64,000 bases of DNA from JANOYY01 sp043720395. GTDB lineage: Bacteria; Actinomycetota; Acidimicrobiia; Acidimicrobiales; JANYDT01. Shown piece after piece: positions 33,875 through 42,817 of the stretch; within the stretch, counting starts at the first letter, position 1; the number at the start of each line of letters is the position of its first letter. The notes under the pieces are model-generated. The model was given only the letters and a program-made list of their open reading frames with translations, was not told where the DNA came from and made no database searches. The position numbers and the translations under genes were made by a program. The stretch is from NCBI GenBank assembly GCA_043720395.1, contig JAYSSR010000096.1, forward strand, positions 62,001-126,000. The letters run 5' to 3'.

Positions 33875-34489
33875 ATGGTCCGAGGACTCGAAGCAGGGAA
33901 GCGTACGGCGCTGCTCATCAGCGAATGTCAGCGCGGGATTCTCGACCCCGAACTCACGATGCTCGGTGGGCTCGCCGAGCAGGTAACGGTCCGACGGGTG
34001 CTGCCTCGCATCGCCGAACTGGCCACGGTCTTCCGCACGGTTGGCGCGCCCGTCTTCCATATCCACATTGGTCATCGCGCCGACTTTGCCGGAGCGGCGA
34101 TCACGAGCCCGCTCATGTCCAAGTCGCGACGCGAAGGCAAGATGACGATCGGCTCCGCCGACGTGGAGGCAATGCCGGAGGTCGTGCCGGTCGAGGGTGA
34201 CTTCGTCTGTTCACGGAAGTCCGGTCTCGCGATGTGGCACGGCACCGATCTTGATCTGCTACTGCGCAACCTCGGTGTCCAGACGGTCGTACTCGTCGGC
34301 GTCTCGACCAACCTCGCACTGTTTGGCGGGAGCCTCGGCGCGGTCGATCGGGGCTACCAGTCCGTCATTCCCGAAGATGCCACGGCCGGCGGCACGGCAG
34401 AAACGCATGAGTGGATGGTGAAGAACTCACTGCCACTTCTCTCGTCGATGTCGACGACGGCCGCGGTAATCGAGACAATGCAGAGTTGA
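33875..34489 (+). CDS. Isochorismatase-fold protein
   Basis: A 204-residue protein starting at ATG 33875 behind GGAGG. It follows the isochorismatase/cysteine hydrolase fold: TALLISECQRGILDP, HIHIGHRADF, CSRKSGLAM and VVLVGVSTNLALFG. Of the usual Asp-Lys-Cys triad, Lys 115 is kept, but the Asp position is Glu 17 and the Cys position is Ala 148. It is therefore unlikely to be a nicotinamidase-type enzyme; isochorismatases proper also lack the Cys. Substrate unknown. It precedes a toxin-antitoxin pair and is probably a separate unit. Confidence 0.8.
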   Translation: MVRGLEAGKRTALLISECQRGILDPELTMLGGLAEQVTVRRVLPRIAELATVFRTVGAPVFHIHIGHRADFAGAAITSPLMSKSRREGKMTIGSADVEAMPEVVPVEGDFVCSRKSGLAMWHGTDLDLLLRNLGVQTVVLVGVSTNLALFGGSLGAVDRGYQSVIPEDATAGGTAETHEWMVKNSLPLLSSMSTTAAVIETMQS

Positions 34490-34512
34490 TCTTAGCCTTG
34501 TAGCATGACTGC

Positions 34513-34755
34513 ATGAGTTCAACCGGGTATCTCAAAGTTTCATCCCGTGGTCAGATGAGCCTTCCGTCGTCTGCTCGGAATCGCTGGAAACTCCAGAACG
34601 GGGGCGAAGTGACGTACCTCGACCTCGGCGACGTGGTGCTGCTCGTACCGGAGGGCATCCAGTCCCTGCGAAGCAAGCTGATTGACAGCGTCGACGATAA
34701 GCGGTGGGTGGAGGCTCGCGCGGGATTCGGCGATCCAGACCTCGCGACCGAGTGA
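34513..34755 (+). CDS. AbrB/MazE-like antitoxin
   Basis: An 80-residue protein with an N-terminal SpoVT-AbrB swapped-hairpin DNA-binding domain (YLKVSSRGQMSLPSSARNRW, LDLGDVVLLVPEG) and a C-terminal acidic tail suitable for toxin binding. The gene overlaps the PIN-like toxin gene by four bases (GTGA at 34752), the usual antitoxin-first order of VapBC-type systems, and probably represses its own promoter. Confidence 0.85.
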   Translation: MSSTGYLKVSSRGQMSLPSSARNRWKLQNGGEVTYLDLGDVVLLVPEGIQSLRSKLIDSVDDKRWVEARAGFGDPDLATE

Positions 34756-35189
34756 GGCCAGCGCTCGTCGACGACCAGCTTCTGTCGGCCGTTTTGAGGA
34801 AGAAAACTCCGAGTGCGCTCGTTCGACGGGACATCTCCACAACGGGACTCTGGTACGTCCGACTCTGTCAGGCCATACTCGGAAGCGATGAACCCGACGG
34901 CGCACTTTCGCGGCCGTTCGGCGAATTGTCCGACGACCTCCGACATCGTGCGCTTATGGCCTTGATTACCCTGCCCCCAGAACTCGGTCTCGTGAGTCTT
35001 CGCGACTTGGGACCACGCATCGGTGAGCTGAAGAGAACGTTCAGCCTCAACGCGCTGAGCGTGGAGGTCCTTGCCGCTGCCCAACACCTCGATGCCGACG
35101 TGTTCCTCGCGACAACGTCACCACCACTCGAGCGAGCCCTCGGGCGTACTTGGGGTCCAGACGCGCGTTCTGACGCTCCGGTGATCTAG
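34752..35189 (+). CDS. PIN-domain-like toxin
   Basis: A 145-residue protein starting at GTG 34752 inside the antitoxin stop. VDDQLLSAVL at the start and ALSVEVLAAAQHLDADVFLAT near the end fit the first and last acidic clusters of PIN ribonucleases, although the middle acidic residues are not clear. An alternative start at 34704 would overlap the antitoxin by 50 bases. As a VapC-like partner it would cleave RNA when free of antitoxin. Confidence 0.7.
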   Translation: MRPALVDDQLLSAVLRKKTPSALVRRDISTTGLWYVRLCQAILGSDEPDGALSRPFGELSDDLRHRALMALITLPPELGLVSLRDLGPRIGELKRTFSLNALSVEVLAAAQHLDADVFLATTSPPLERALGRTWGPDARSDAPVI

Positions 35190-35457
35190 CAGGGTCAGGG
35201 TCGGTGTGTAGGCGCCGTGATAGAGGCGCTGGAGGTCAACGAGGACGACGTCGTCGTTCGCGGCTCGTAGGAATTCGTCCGAAAAGCCGACGCCTGATTA
35301 GAGCGCGAGCTTGCAGGCGGTGACGTCCCGGCCGGAGGTGGCAAGTATGGCTCGGACGTGACGCAGGCGATCGAGAGGTCCGGCGCGACGACCACTGTGC
35401 GCCGATCGACAAGAAGATCGACTGAAACTTTTCGACTCGTCGCCGACTTCTCGGGTC

Positions 35458-36201
35458 TCACAACCGGACGGTGGAACCGCCGTCGACGGGGACGATCTGA
35501 CCGGTCATGAACGAGGCCTCGTCGGAGAGCATGAATAGCAACATGCCGACGAGATCGCTGACCTCGCCGATGCGCTGCAGGGGCGTCCGCTTGACCATGA
35601 ACTCCAACATCTTCGGCGGTGTGACGCCACGTGTTGCCTCGGTGTCGATGAATCCGGGAGCGATTGCATTGACGCGAATGTCCGGCGCGAGTTCGGCGGC
35701 GAGACTCACGGTGAGAGCGTTGATAGCGGCCTTGGACACGGAGTAGAAGCCGCTCGGCAGCCACGCCGCCGTCGACGACTGGTTCACGATCGCACCACGA
35801 CGTTCGGCGAGCGACTCGTGGCAGGAGCGCGTGCAGAACAGTGCACCGTTCATGTTCACGTCCATGAAGCGGCGGTAGTAGTCCAGCTCCACCTTCATGA
35901 GGGGCGCGAGGGCCATGCCGCCGTAAATGGCTGCGTTGTTGACGAGGATGTCGATGCCGCCGTGGGCCTTGATCGTTGCGGCGGCCATCTCGTCGGTGCT
36001 GACCGGGTCCGACACGTCGACCTTCACAGCCATCGCCGTTCCGCCGCCCGCGGTGATCTCGCTCGCGACACGGGTCGCGCCGTCGAGGTTGATGTCGGCG
36101 ATGACAACTTTCGCGCCTTCAGCGGCGAGTGCCTTCGCATACGCCTCGCCGATGCCGCCGCCCGCGCCGGTGACGATGGCGACCTTGTTGGTGAATCTCA
36201 T
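35458..36201 (-). CDS. Short-chain dehydrogenase/reductase
   Basis: A 247-residue classical SDR: cofactor motif TGAGGGIG (residues 11-18), NNAAIYGG, catalytic Ser in NQSSTAAW, YSVSK with Tyr and Lys, and the C-terminal GQIVPVDGGS. ADINLDG with Asp after the second strand suggests NAD rather than NADP. It lies 157 bases downstream of the P450 gene, across a four-arm repeat, as the last gene of the minus-strand catabolic run. A diol or hydroxyl oxidation after the dioxygenase or P450 is a reasonable role. Confidence 0.92.
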   Translation of the reverse strand: MRFTNKVAIVTGAGGGIGEAYAKALAAEGAKVVIADINLDGATRVASEITAGGGTAMAVKVDVSDPVSTDEMAAATIKAHGGIDILVNNAAIYGGMALAPLMKVELDYYRRFMDVNMNGALFCTRSCHESLAERRGAIVNQSSTAAWLPSGFYSVSKAAINALTVSLAAELAPDIRVNAIAPGFIDTEATRGVTPPKMLEFMVKRTPLQRIGEVSDLVGMLLFMLSDEASFMTGQIVPVDGGSTVRL

Positions 36202-36250
36202 TGATGCTCTCCTGCTTGTGGGGTGGATGGTTGGGTGAGCCGGCGTGAGC

Positions 36251-36321
36251 GTGGCCTCAAATCGGTCAGTGTGGCCTTAAATCGGCCCGATTTGGGGCCA
36301 CGGTGACCGACTTAGGGCCAC
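36251..36321. repeat. Four-arm inverted-repeat element (nested)
   Basis: Two forward copies (GTGGCCTCAAATCGGTCA at 36251, GTGGCCTTAAATCGG at 36271) are followed by two reverse copies (CCGATTTGGGGCCAC at 36287, TGACCGACTTAGGGCCAC at 36304). The inner pair matches 13 of 15 with a one-base spacer, the outer pair 15 of 18. It lies between the P450 and SDR genes and may act as a terminator or processing hairpin. Confidence 0.8.
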
Positions 36322-36358
36322 AACGTCCAGGACGCGGCGGCGGCGTCGGCGGGCGGGG

Positions 36359-37609
36359 TCAGCGGGTCGGGGTGAAGGAGCACTGCAGGTGCTTGATCCC
36401 GTTGATGAAGTTGGCCCGGAGGAACTCGGGCTCACCGACCGCGTGCAGGTCCGGGAGGCGTCGGAACAGCTCGCGGAACGCGACCGTGATCTCGCGTCGG
36501 GCGAGGTGTGCGCCGAGGCAGAAGTGTGGTCCGGGGGCACCGAACGCGATGTGATTGTTCGACGCGCGGGCGATGTCGAACGCGTGCGGACTCTCGAAAA
36601 CGTCTTCGTCGCGGTTCGCCGAGTAATACCAGACAACGAGCTTGTCGCCTTCCATGAACTCGTGGTCGCCAACACGTACTCCGTCGGCCGTGACCGTCCG
36701 CCGCATGTGCAGCACTGGCGAAGCGTACCGAACGATCTCCTCGACCGCGGCCGAAGCGTGCGTGGTGAAGTCGCTCTCCCATAACGCCTTCTGGGCCGGG
36801 TTGTTGGTGAGGGCGAGCATGCCATGGGAGATCGCGTTGCGGGTCGTCTCGTTGCCCGCACCCACGAGCAGATTGAAGAACGCCGACAGTTCCTGCGACG
36901 TGAGGCGTTCGCCCGCGGCGTCGGCCGTGACGAGCTTGGTGATGAGATCGTCCTGCGGGTTGCGCGCACGATCGTCGGCCAACTCCAGCAGCAGACCACC
37001 GAGCTGCGCACCGGTCGACTCCAGGGCTTTGCGCATCCCCTTGCGGGTCTGATCCGGGACGTACTCCGGGTCGGTGCTCCCGAGCAGGCGGTTGGTGGCA
37101 TCGAAGATGAACTGCTCCTCGCTGCGCGGGATGCCCATCATGTCGATGATGATCCGAAGCGGCAGCAGGGCACTGAACGAGGTGACGAAGTCGCCGGGAC
37201 CGTGTTCGATCATCGCGTCGATGAGTTCGTTCGCAATGGTCTCGGCAGACGCGCCGACTTCGGCCACCGAGCGGGGAGTGAAACCGCGGGAAACGATGGA
37301 GCGCATTCGAGCGTGACGCGGGTCGTCCATTGCGATTATTGAGCCGAAATGCTCGGTGAGATCGGGCGGCATATCAACAATGTTGATACCTTTGCCGGAG
37401 CAGAAGTCGGCGGCCCGGCGGCTCACGTCGACCACGTCGGCATGCTTGGTCAGCGCCCAGTACCCGCCGTGGCGCGTACCGTCGAGGGCCACCTCCTGCA
37501 TGAACGCGTGCGGCGCTTCGGAGCGGAGCGCAGTGAAGGCAGCGTCGACGTTGTCACGCGGGCCGGCCCAAAGCGACAGGTCTTCAAGGTCGACGTCTGC
37601 GGCCTTCAT
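36359..37609 (-). CDS. Cytochrome P450
   Basis: A 416-residue soluble bacterial P450. The heme-binding loop is FGAPGPHFCLG with Cys 364 as the iron ligand, the I-helix oxygen-activation motif is GAGNETT (about 250-256), and the ExxR pair is in EEIVRY (Glu 291, Arg 294). Class and length resemble actinobacterial CYP families used in steroid, terpene or fatty-acid hydroxylation. Its ATG overlaps the acyl-CoA ligase stop by four bases. No ferredoxin or reductase gene is adjacent, so electrons must come from elsewhere. Confidence 0.95.
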   Translation of the reverse strand: MKAADVDLEDLSLWAGPRDNVDAAFTALRSEAPHAFMQEVALDGTRHGGYWALTKHADVVDVSRRAADFCSGKGINIVDMPPDLTEHFGSIIAMDDPRHARMRSIVSRGFTPRSVAEVGASAETIANELIDAMIEHGPGDFVTSFSALLPLRIIIDMMGIPRSEEQFIFDATNRLLGSTDPEYVPDQTRKGMRKALESTGAQLGGLLLELADDRARNPQDDLITKLVTADAAGERLTSQELSAFFNLLVGAGNETTRNAISHGMLALTNNPAQKALWESDFTTHASAAVEEIVRYASPVLHMRRTVTADGVRVGDHEFMEGDKLVVWYYSANRDEDVFESPHAFDIARASNNHIAFGAPGPHFCLGAHLARREITVAFRELFRRLPDLHAVGEPEFLRANFINGIKHLQCSFTPTR

Positions 37610-39147
37610 GAGCCACCTCCTGCTAGTGAGTCGCGGATCTCGCGTTTCAGAATCTTCCCCGCCGGACCGAGTGGGAGGTCGTCGCGGAATTCGAAGATGC
37701 GCGGCTGCTTGTACCCGGCAAGCTCCGTTCGACACAGCGCGCGCAGCGTCTCCTCCAGGGCTGCGGTGGTCATGTCGCCCTTGGCCACGATCACGGCGAC
37801 CGGCGTCTCGCCCCACTCGGCGTCGGGCTTGCCGACGACGGCTACCAGGTCGACGTTGGGGTGCCCGCCGATCACCCGTTCGATCTCCGCCGGGTACACG
37901 TTGAAGCCGCCCGAGATGATCATGTCGGTCTTGCGGCTCACGATGTAGAGGTAGCCGTCGGCATCCATCTTGCCGACGTCGCCGGAGAAGAGGCCATCGG
38001 GGCGGAACGTCTCCGCCGTCGCCTCGGGTCGGTTCCAGTAGCCGCTCGCCATCGACTCGCACTTGATGACGATCTCCCCGACCTCGCCGCGGGGCACTTC
38101 GACGCCGTTGTCATCGCAGATGCGGATCTCTGACTGCGGCGTCTCGCGCCCGCACGACTGCACCAGCCAAGGCTTGTCCGTCAGCATCCGCTGATGGTCG
38201 CCCGGCGTGAGGATCGTGACCTGACCACCGGCCTCCGTGAGTCCGTAGCGCTGCTGCAGCTCGCAGCCGAGGAGGTCCATGGCTTTTCTGGCGAGCCAGT
38301 CGGCGGACGGTGCGGAGCCGTACGAGATTCGCCGGAGTGACGAGAAGTCGTGCCCCGGCTCGTCCTCGGCCTGCTTCAACAACCTCTGCAGCATGGTCGG
38401 AATGAACGTGGTCATGCTCACCCGCAGCTTCTCGATGTCGCTGATCACGCGGTCGGAGTCGAAGCGCGGATGGATGACCATGGTCTGGCCGAGGAACATC
38501 CACGACACCGTGCGTAGCATCCCGCCCGCCGTGTAGAACGGCGTGCTCGCGAGCATCACGTCGTCGGGCGATGCTTCGGTCACCATGTTGGTGTCGAACG
38601 CCTGCATGATCATGGCGCGATGCACGTTCATGACGCCCTTCGGACGTCCGGTCGTGCCACTCGTGTAGAGCAGGAAGTGGAGGTCGTCGGGCGTGAGGTC
38701 GGCAGGGGTCGGATCGACGTCGCGACCCGCTGCGAGGGCGTCCTCGTAGTTGACCGGCAGTTCGTCGGTGTCGATGCCGATGACCACATCGAGGTCGCTC
38801 ACGACGGGTCCGAACAGTTCGACCTGCTCGTCGTAGACGATCGCTGCTCGAGCGCCCGCGTCGCCGATCATGAACGCGGCTTCGCTCGCAGAGACACGCG
38901 CGTTGATGGGCACGAGCACGAGCCCCGCCTTAGCGAGCCCGTAGGTCATCTCGGGCCAGTGGCCGATGTTGCGTGCGCCGATCGCGACCCGATCGCCCTT
39001 CTGCAGCCCTCGTGATTGCAGGTACGTGGCAAGGCGATTGGCCCGCTCGTCGAGTGCACCCCACGTGAGTTCGCGGTCCCCGTAGATGACCGCCAGCTTG
39101 TCGTGGTGGCGTCGGGCGTTGCGCCGCGAGATGTCGCCGATCAGCAT
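37606..39147 (-). CDS. Acyl-CoA synthetase (FadD-like, AMP-forming)
   Basis: A 513-residue ligase from ATG 39147. The AMP-binding P-loop is LYTSGTTGRPKGV, followed by YGLTEAGG, SGDVGKMDADGY and the C-terminal lysine motif GPAGKILKREIRD. The reaction adenylates a carboxylic acid and forms its CoA thioester. The neighbours suggest an aromatic or steroid-derived acid. It lies 46 bases after the dioxygenase beta-subunit gene and overlaps the P450 gene. A 45-codon in-frame extension upstream lacks protein character. Confidence 0.94.
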   Translation of the reverse strand: MLIGDISRRNARRHHDKLAVIYGDRELTWGALDERANRLATYLQSRGLQKGDRVAIGARNIGHWPEMTYGLAKAGLVLVPINARVSASEAAFMIGDAGARAAIVYDEQVELFGPVVSDLDVVIGIDTDELPVNYEDALAAGRDVDPTPADLTPDDLHFLLYTSGTTGRPKGVMNVHRAMIMQAFDTNMVTEASPDDVMLASTPFYTAGGMLRTVSWMFLGQTMVIHPRFDSDRVISDIEKLRVSMTTFIPTMLQRLLKQAEDEPGHDFSSLRRISYGSAPSADWLARKAMDLLGCELQQRYGLTEAGGQVTILTPGDHQRMLTDKPWLVQSCGRETPQSEIRICDDNGVEVPRGEVGEIVIKCESMASGYWNRPEATAETFRPDGLFSGDVGKMDADGYLYIVSRKTDMIISGGFNVYPAEIERVIGGHPNVDLVAVVGKPDAEWGETPVAVIVAKGDMTTAALEETLRALCRTELAGYKQPRIFEFRDDLPLGPAGKILKREIRDSLAGGGS

Positions 39148-39193
39148 GTGGAGGTCTTTCGGTGTTCGGTGACGAAGGCTTCGGCGCGGCGCA

Positions 39194-39688
39194 TCAGATG
39201 AGGAACGACATGTTCGACACTGGCGCGTCGCCGTTGACGAGGTGCACGGTCTTCGAACGCATTCGGAGACCAGCGGGGTCACCCGTCGCGAGGGTGTGGA
39301 CGTAGCGGCCGGCCCAGATCGTCATCGCGAATCGGTACTCGAACAGCACGAAGTTGGAGCCGACCGTGACGCTGTCGTCCGTGGTTGCCAAAAGTTCGAG
39401 ATTGCTCAGCAGACGGCGCATCTTGGATGGTGGCGTCTGCGAATGGCGGTAGCCGGTCTTCAACTGCGCGATCCGCTTCGCTATGCGCGGCCGGTTGTCG
39501 TAGATGTACGAGACCTCGCGCTCCGGGTCGGCATCTTCGTGCATCGGCACCCAGTACAGGGCGTCCGGGGACCACAGTGCTTCCCACTCGGTGTACTTCG
39601 CCTCATCGGCGAGGCGGCACTCCAGGTAGAGGAACGCGGCGTGGTCGGCATCGACCATCGTAGGTGCGCTTACGATTTCGACACTCAC
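39194..39688 (-). CDS. Ring-hydroxylating dioxygenase beta subunit
   Basis: A 164-residue SnoaL-like beta subunit starting at GTG 39688, in a GTGA overlap with the alpha-subunit stop. Motifs: AAFLYLECRLADEAKYTEWEALW, YWVPMHEDAD and the terminal TVHLVNGDAPVSNMSFLI. Beta subunits have a structural role in the alpha3beta3 enzyme. It completes the terminal oxygenase with the gene just upstream. The very long ORF running through it (to 40423) is an artefact of GC-rich sequence. Confidence 0.93.
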   Translation of the reverse strand: MSVEIVSAPTMVDADHAAFLYLECRLADEAKYTEWEALWSPDALYWVPMHEDADPEREVSYIYDNRPRIAKRIAQLKTGYRHSQTPPSKMRRLLSNLELLATTDDSVTVGSNFVLFEYRFAMTIWAGRYVHTLATGDPAGLRMRSKTVHLVNGDAPVSNMSFLI

Positions 39689-41022
39689 GATACGGTCGCC
39701 CCGGCACCAGCCGCAACGTCGACCGCAGCGTTGGAACCGCGAGCGCCGCGCGCGTCCATCACGTCGCCCCAATGACGCCAGAAGCCACGCTGCGGCGTCT
39801 CCGCGCTCTTGTCGTAATTCAGTGTCCCCGACTCGTTCGTGAGTTCGGACTCGAAGCCGCGGTTGAGGATCACCCACTCCGGATTCTTCGCCGCGAGACC
39901 GAGCTGGTTGCGCGCACCGATCTCCCCGTCGTCGGCGATGAGGAACCCGCTCGGACCCATCGCTCCTTCGCAGCGGCGCAGCGTCCGAGAGTTCATCTCC
40001 TCCTGTCCGGGCAGCAGCGCCGGTGCCGTGTAGGCGATGGTCTCGCCGGGCGCGAGCGGCTCGACGACCATGATGTTCATCTCGGCGAGGAACAGGTTCG
40101 GGAAGATGAGTGTGTGCGGCGGACCCACGACGAACGCGGCGCGGGCCTTCGACGGACCGTACGCCGTCTCCATCGCGGCGACGTAGTTCGTGAGCTTGGC
40201 GCGCGGCGTGCGCCCGAACCACACGAACTCCTCGTCGAGCTTGGTGTACTCCTCCGAGTAATCGATCTCGGCGTGGCCCATGCCCATGTCGCGCACGATC
40301 ACGTCGACCTTCGACGGCTGATGCGACACCTTCGCCTCGCGCACCGCCTCGTACACCGACTGGTGCGTGAAGAGCGCGTGGTAGCCGTCCACGTTGTTCT
40401 CCATCACCATCTTCCAGTTGCACTGCTGGCGGTGCTTCATCCAGCCGCCGCTCAGCTCGATGCGACCGGTGGGGGACAGATTGTTGAGTCGGTCGATCGC
40501 CTGCGTGGAGCGTCCGAGGTGCTCCAACAGCGTGATGCCCTCATCGGCGAACGAGGCGAAGATGAACCCGCCGTAGGAGTCGACGCGCGGGCACTTGCTC
40601 AGGTGCAGCTCGGCGCGCACAGCGTCGTGGCGGTCGCCGAGTCCCTGCTTCATCGGGATCGCAACGACCGCGCCATCGTTCGCGTAGATCCACCCGTGAT
40701 ACGGGCATTTGAACGACGACGAGTTGCCGCCATCCGCGTTGCAGATCCGATTGCCACGGTGCGCGCACCGGTTGGCAAGCACGTGGACGCTGCCGTCCTT
40801 CGCCCGCGACACGATCACAGGCTGGCGTCCCATACGGCGGGTCACGTAGTCGCCGTCGGCGACGATCTCGCTCTCGTGCGCGACGTAGACCCAGCCGGTC
40901 GAGAAGATCCGTTCCATCTCCTCATCGAAGACTTCGGCGGACGTGTAGGCGCTGCCGTGCACGCGGTCGGTCTTGACAAGCTCGCCGAGCGTGCTCGTGG
41001 GGTGGTTCTCGAGGATCGTCAT
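39685..41022 (-). CDS. Rieske ring-hydroxylating dioxygenase alpha subunit
   Basis: A 445-residue oxygenase. The Rieske cluster ligands are Cys 86/His 88 (CAHRG) and Cys 106/His 109 (CPYHGW). The mononuclear iron site follows as NNVDGYHALFTH with bridging Asp 212 and ligands His 215 and His 220. Overall it resembles benzoate/toluate/cumate-type alpha subunits, which act on aromatic carboxylates, but substrate cannot be fixed. Its stop overlaps the beta-subunit start, and its start overlaps the DUF35 gene. No dedicated ferredoxin or reductase gene is in the operon. Confidence 0.95.
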   Translation of the reverse strand: MTILENHPTSTLGELVKTDRVHGSAYTSAEVFDEEMERIFSTGWVYVAHESEIVADGDYVTRRMGRQPVIVSRAKDGSVHVLANRCAHRGNRICNADGGNSSSFKCPYHGWIYANDGAVVAIPMKQGLGDRHDAVRAELHLSKCPRVDSYGGFIFASFADEGITLLEHLGRSTQAIDRLNNLSPTGRIELSGGWMKHRQQCNWKMVMENNVDGYHALFTHQSVYEAVREAKVSHQPSKVDVIVRDMGMGHAEIDYSEEYTKLDEEFVWFGRTPRAKLTNYVAAMETAYGPSKARAAFVVGPPHTLIFPNLFLAEMNIMVVEPLAPGETIAYTAPALLPGQEEMNSRTLRRCEGAMGPSGFLIADDGEIGARNQLGLAAKNPEWVILNRGFESELTNESGTLNYDKSAETPQRGFWRHWGDVMDARGARGSNAAVDVAAGAGATVS

Positions 41023-41657
41023 GGTGTGCCTCCGGGGTTGGTCGTGGGTGCTTGCGAGCTTTTCGGACGTTGGGACACTTCGCCTCGCTCAGCGGGGTGA
41101 TTCGCCCCAACGTCGGTGGTGGATTCGTCTGCCGGGACGTTGACCGCGGGGACGCTGACGCCGCCGACGCAACGGAATCCAATCGTGACTGCCGAACCGA
41201 TCAAGGGGCATATCGACGTGGCTGCCGTGGTGGTCATCAGCAGACGGTGGCCGCTCTGCAGATCGACGTCGACCACGTGGTACGGCTCGGACGCGAGCAC
41301 CAGACCCGGTTCGAGCCGATGCACGGTGGTTGCGGTGTGCACAATCCCATGCAGCGCCACATCGCGCCACACAATGGCTTGCGACGCGCACACATCGCAT
41401 GCGGTCTGGTCGAGTTCCAACGGCGTTGAAACGCAGGCAGCGCAGAATGGCATGGACAGGCGACCGTGAGCAGAAGCGTCGTAGAACGGTGCGAGTTCGC
41501 CCTCGGTGATCGGGCGCAGCGACTCGGCGACGAGCCAGTCGGGTTGGGGGGCCGACGTCGGACCGGGCGACGACCCGGTGTCGTGGTTCTCGGCGACGCT
41601 GGTGGTGGTGTGGCCGCCGGTGCTGATGGGGCCGACGGTTACGGCGGTGGTAGTCAT
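41019..41657 (-). CDS. DUF35 zinc-ribbon/OB-fold protein
   Basis: A 212-residue protein from ATG 41657. A Ser/Thr-rich N-terminus precedes the zinc ribbon (CAACVSTPLELDQTACDVC, four Cys) and the OB-fold with HVVDVDLQSGHRLL and VGSAVTIGFR-like strands. DUF35 proteins pair with thiolase-fold enzymes, binding acyl-CoA and in some cases (ChsH2/Ltp2) forming steroid side-chain aldolases. Four-base overlaps on both sides, with the thiolase-fold gene before it and the oxygenase gene after it, support a complex with the thiolase partner. The last 40 residues are polar and probably disordered. Confidence 0.9.
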   Translation of the reverse strand: MTTTAVTVGPISTGGHTTTSVAENHDTGSSPGPTSAPQPDWLVAESLRPITEGELAPFYDASAHGRLSMPFCAACVSTPLELDQTACDVCASQAIVWRDVALHGIVHTATTVHRLEPGLVLASEPYHVVDVDLQSGHRLLMTTTAATSICPLIGSAVTIGFRCVGGVSVPAVNVPADESTTDVGANHPAERGEVSQRPKSSQAPTTNPGGTP

Positions 41658-42817
41658 GCGGCCTCCACGTCGAGCACGAGTACCGCATGGTGGTCGATGC
41701 GTCCGCCGATGCCGGTGACCAACGCCGTCGAAGCGTCGGGGACCTGACGCTCTCCGCCCGTTCCCCGCAGCTGAACGATCCCCTCGGCGAGCGGTGTCAT
41801 CCCCTGGAGGTAGAAGCCCGCAAGCTGTCCGCCCCCGGTGTTCGTGGGCAGCGTCCCACCCGGCGACGTTGCACCGGAGCGAACTACGGCACCCGCGGTA
41901 CCGGGCTCGACAAGGCCGTAGTCCTCCAACAGGCACAGGGTCACGACGCTGAACGGGTCGTAGATCTGAGCGACATCAATATCAGCGCGCGTACGATCCG
42001 CCATCGCGAGCGCGGCGTCGATGGCGGGACGAGCGTTGCCGCCGAACCATGACTCGTTCGGTCCGCGCCGGCGGCGCATGGGGTGGAACTGCGACATGCC
42101 CCGCACGTAGATCGGTCGACTAACGGAGCGGTCGGAACGCTCAGCGGACACGACCACCGCGCCTGCACCGTTGACCGGACGCGCACAGTCGAGGACCCTC
42201 AACGGCGTTGAAATCATCCGCGAGGAAAAGTAGTCATCGCGAGTCAGCGGTGTCCGCGCCACCGCATCGGGGTTACCGCTAGCCCACGCTCGAGCCGCAA
42301 CCGAGACAGCGCAGAGGTCCTCCTCGGAGCCGCCGCTCACCGCGAGGTACCGGGCGGCGAGGAGTGCGTACGTCGGCACCGAACCAAGCAGCCCTGACGC
42401 GCGCTCCATGCCGCGTACCCCCGCATTCCCGCCACTGTGCGCAAACGTCGACCCCGCTGTTCCACCCGCTTGGATGGGAGCGTCGGCAAACACGCACACG
42501 ACCGTGGTAGCGAGACCGGCCTCGATGGCAAGCGTCGCCCTCTGGACCATCGCTGCCGCGGTCGCGCCCTTGATGTCGATGTGCTCCAGGAGGCGGAGGT
42601 CGCCGAAGCCGTCGTGGCGAGCCAGCGCAACCCCGACCCGGTCCGGACGGATGCCCTGGCTGGAGTTCACGAGCAGGCCGTCGACATCGGCCCGTGTCAT
42701 TCCGGCGTCGGACAAAGCGAGGCTGATGGCGTCGCTCGCGAGGTCGGCCGCGTCGGGACCCGGTCGCAGTGACATCGGGGTGAGGCCCAGTCCCACGATT
42801 GCGGAGGCGCGGGTCAC
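41654..42817 (-). CDS. Thiolase-fold protein (SCP2-thiolase/Ltp2-like), catalytic Cys absent
   Basis: A 387-residue protein from GTG 42817. It has the thiolase layout: SLRPGPDAADLASDAI, DGLLVNSSQG, DIYDPF-like AQIYDPFSVVTL, and TNTGGGQLAGFY near the end. Where thiolases have the nucleophilic Cys, this protein reads DIKGATAAAMV, so the Cys is replaced by Ala. Together with the adjacent DUF35 protein this fits Ltp2-type retro-aldolases, which need no thiolase Cys, better than a beta-ketothiolase. The role would be C-C cleavage of a beta-hydroxyacyl-CoA side chain. GTGA overlap with the small gene upstream. Confidence 0.88.
   Translation of the reverse strand: MTRASAIVGLGLTPMSLRPGPDAADLASDAISLALSDAGMTRADVDGLLVNSSQGIRPDRVGVALARHDGFGDLRLLEHIDIKGATAAAMVQRATLAIEAGLATTVVCVFADAPIQAGGTAGSTFAHSGGNAGVRGMERASGLLGSVPTYALLAARYLAVSGGSEEDLCAVSVAARAWASGNPDAVARTPLTRDDYFSSRMISTPLRVLDCARPVNGAGAVVVSAERSDRSVSRPIYVRGMSQFHPMRRRRGPNESWFGGNARPAIDAALAMADRTRADIDVAQIYDPFSVVTLCLLEDYGLVEPGTAGAVVRSGATSPGGTLPTNTGGGQLAGFYLQGMTPLAEGIVQLRGTGGERQVPDASTALVTGIGGRIDHHAVLVLDVEAA

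Noticed and set aside
39664..41100. 478-codon plus-strand frame opposite the dioxygenase alpha gene
   Set aside because: Composition is Val/Arg/His shadow; the opposite strand has Rieske and iron motifs.
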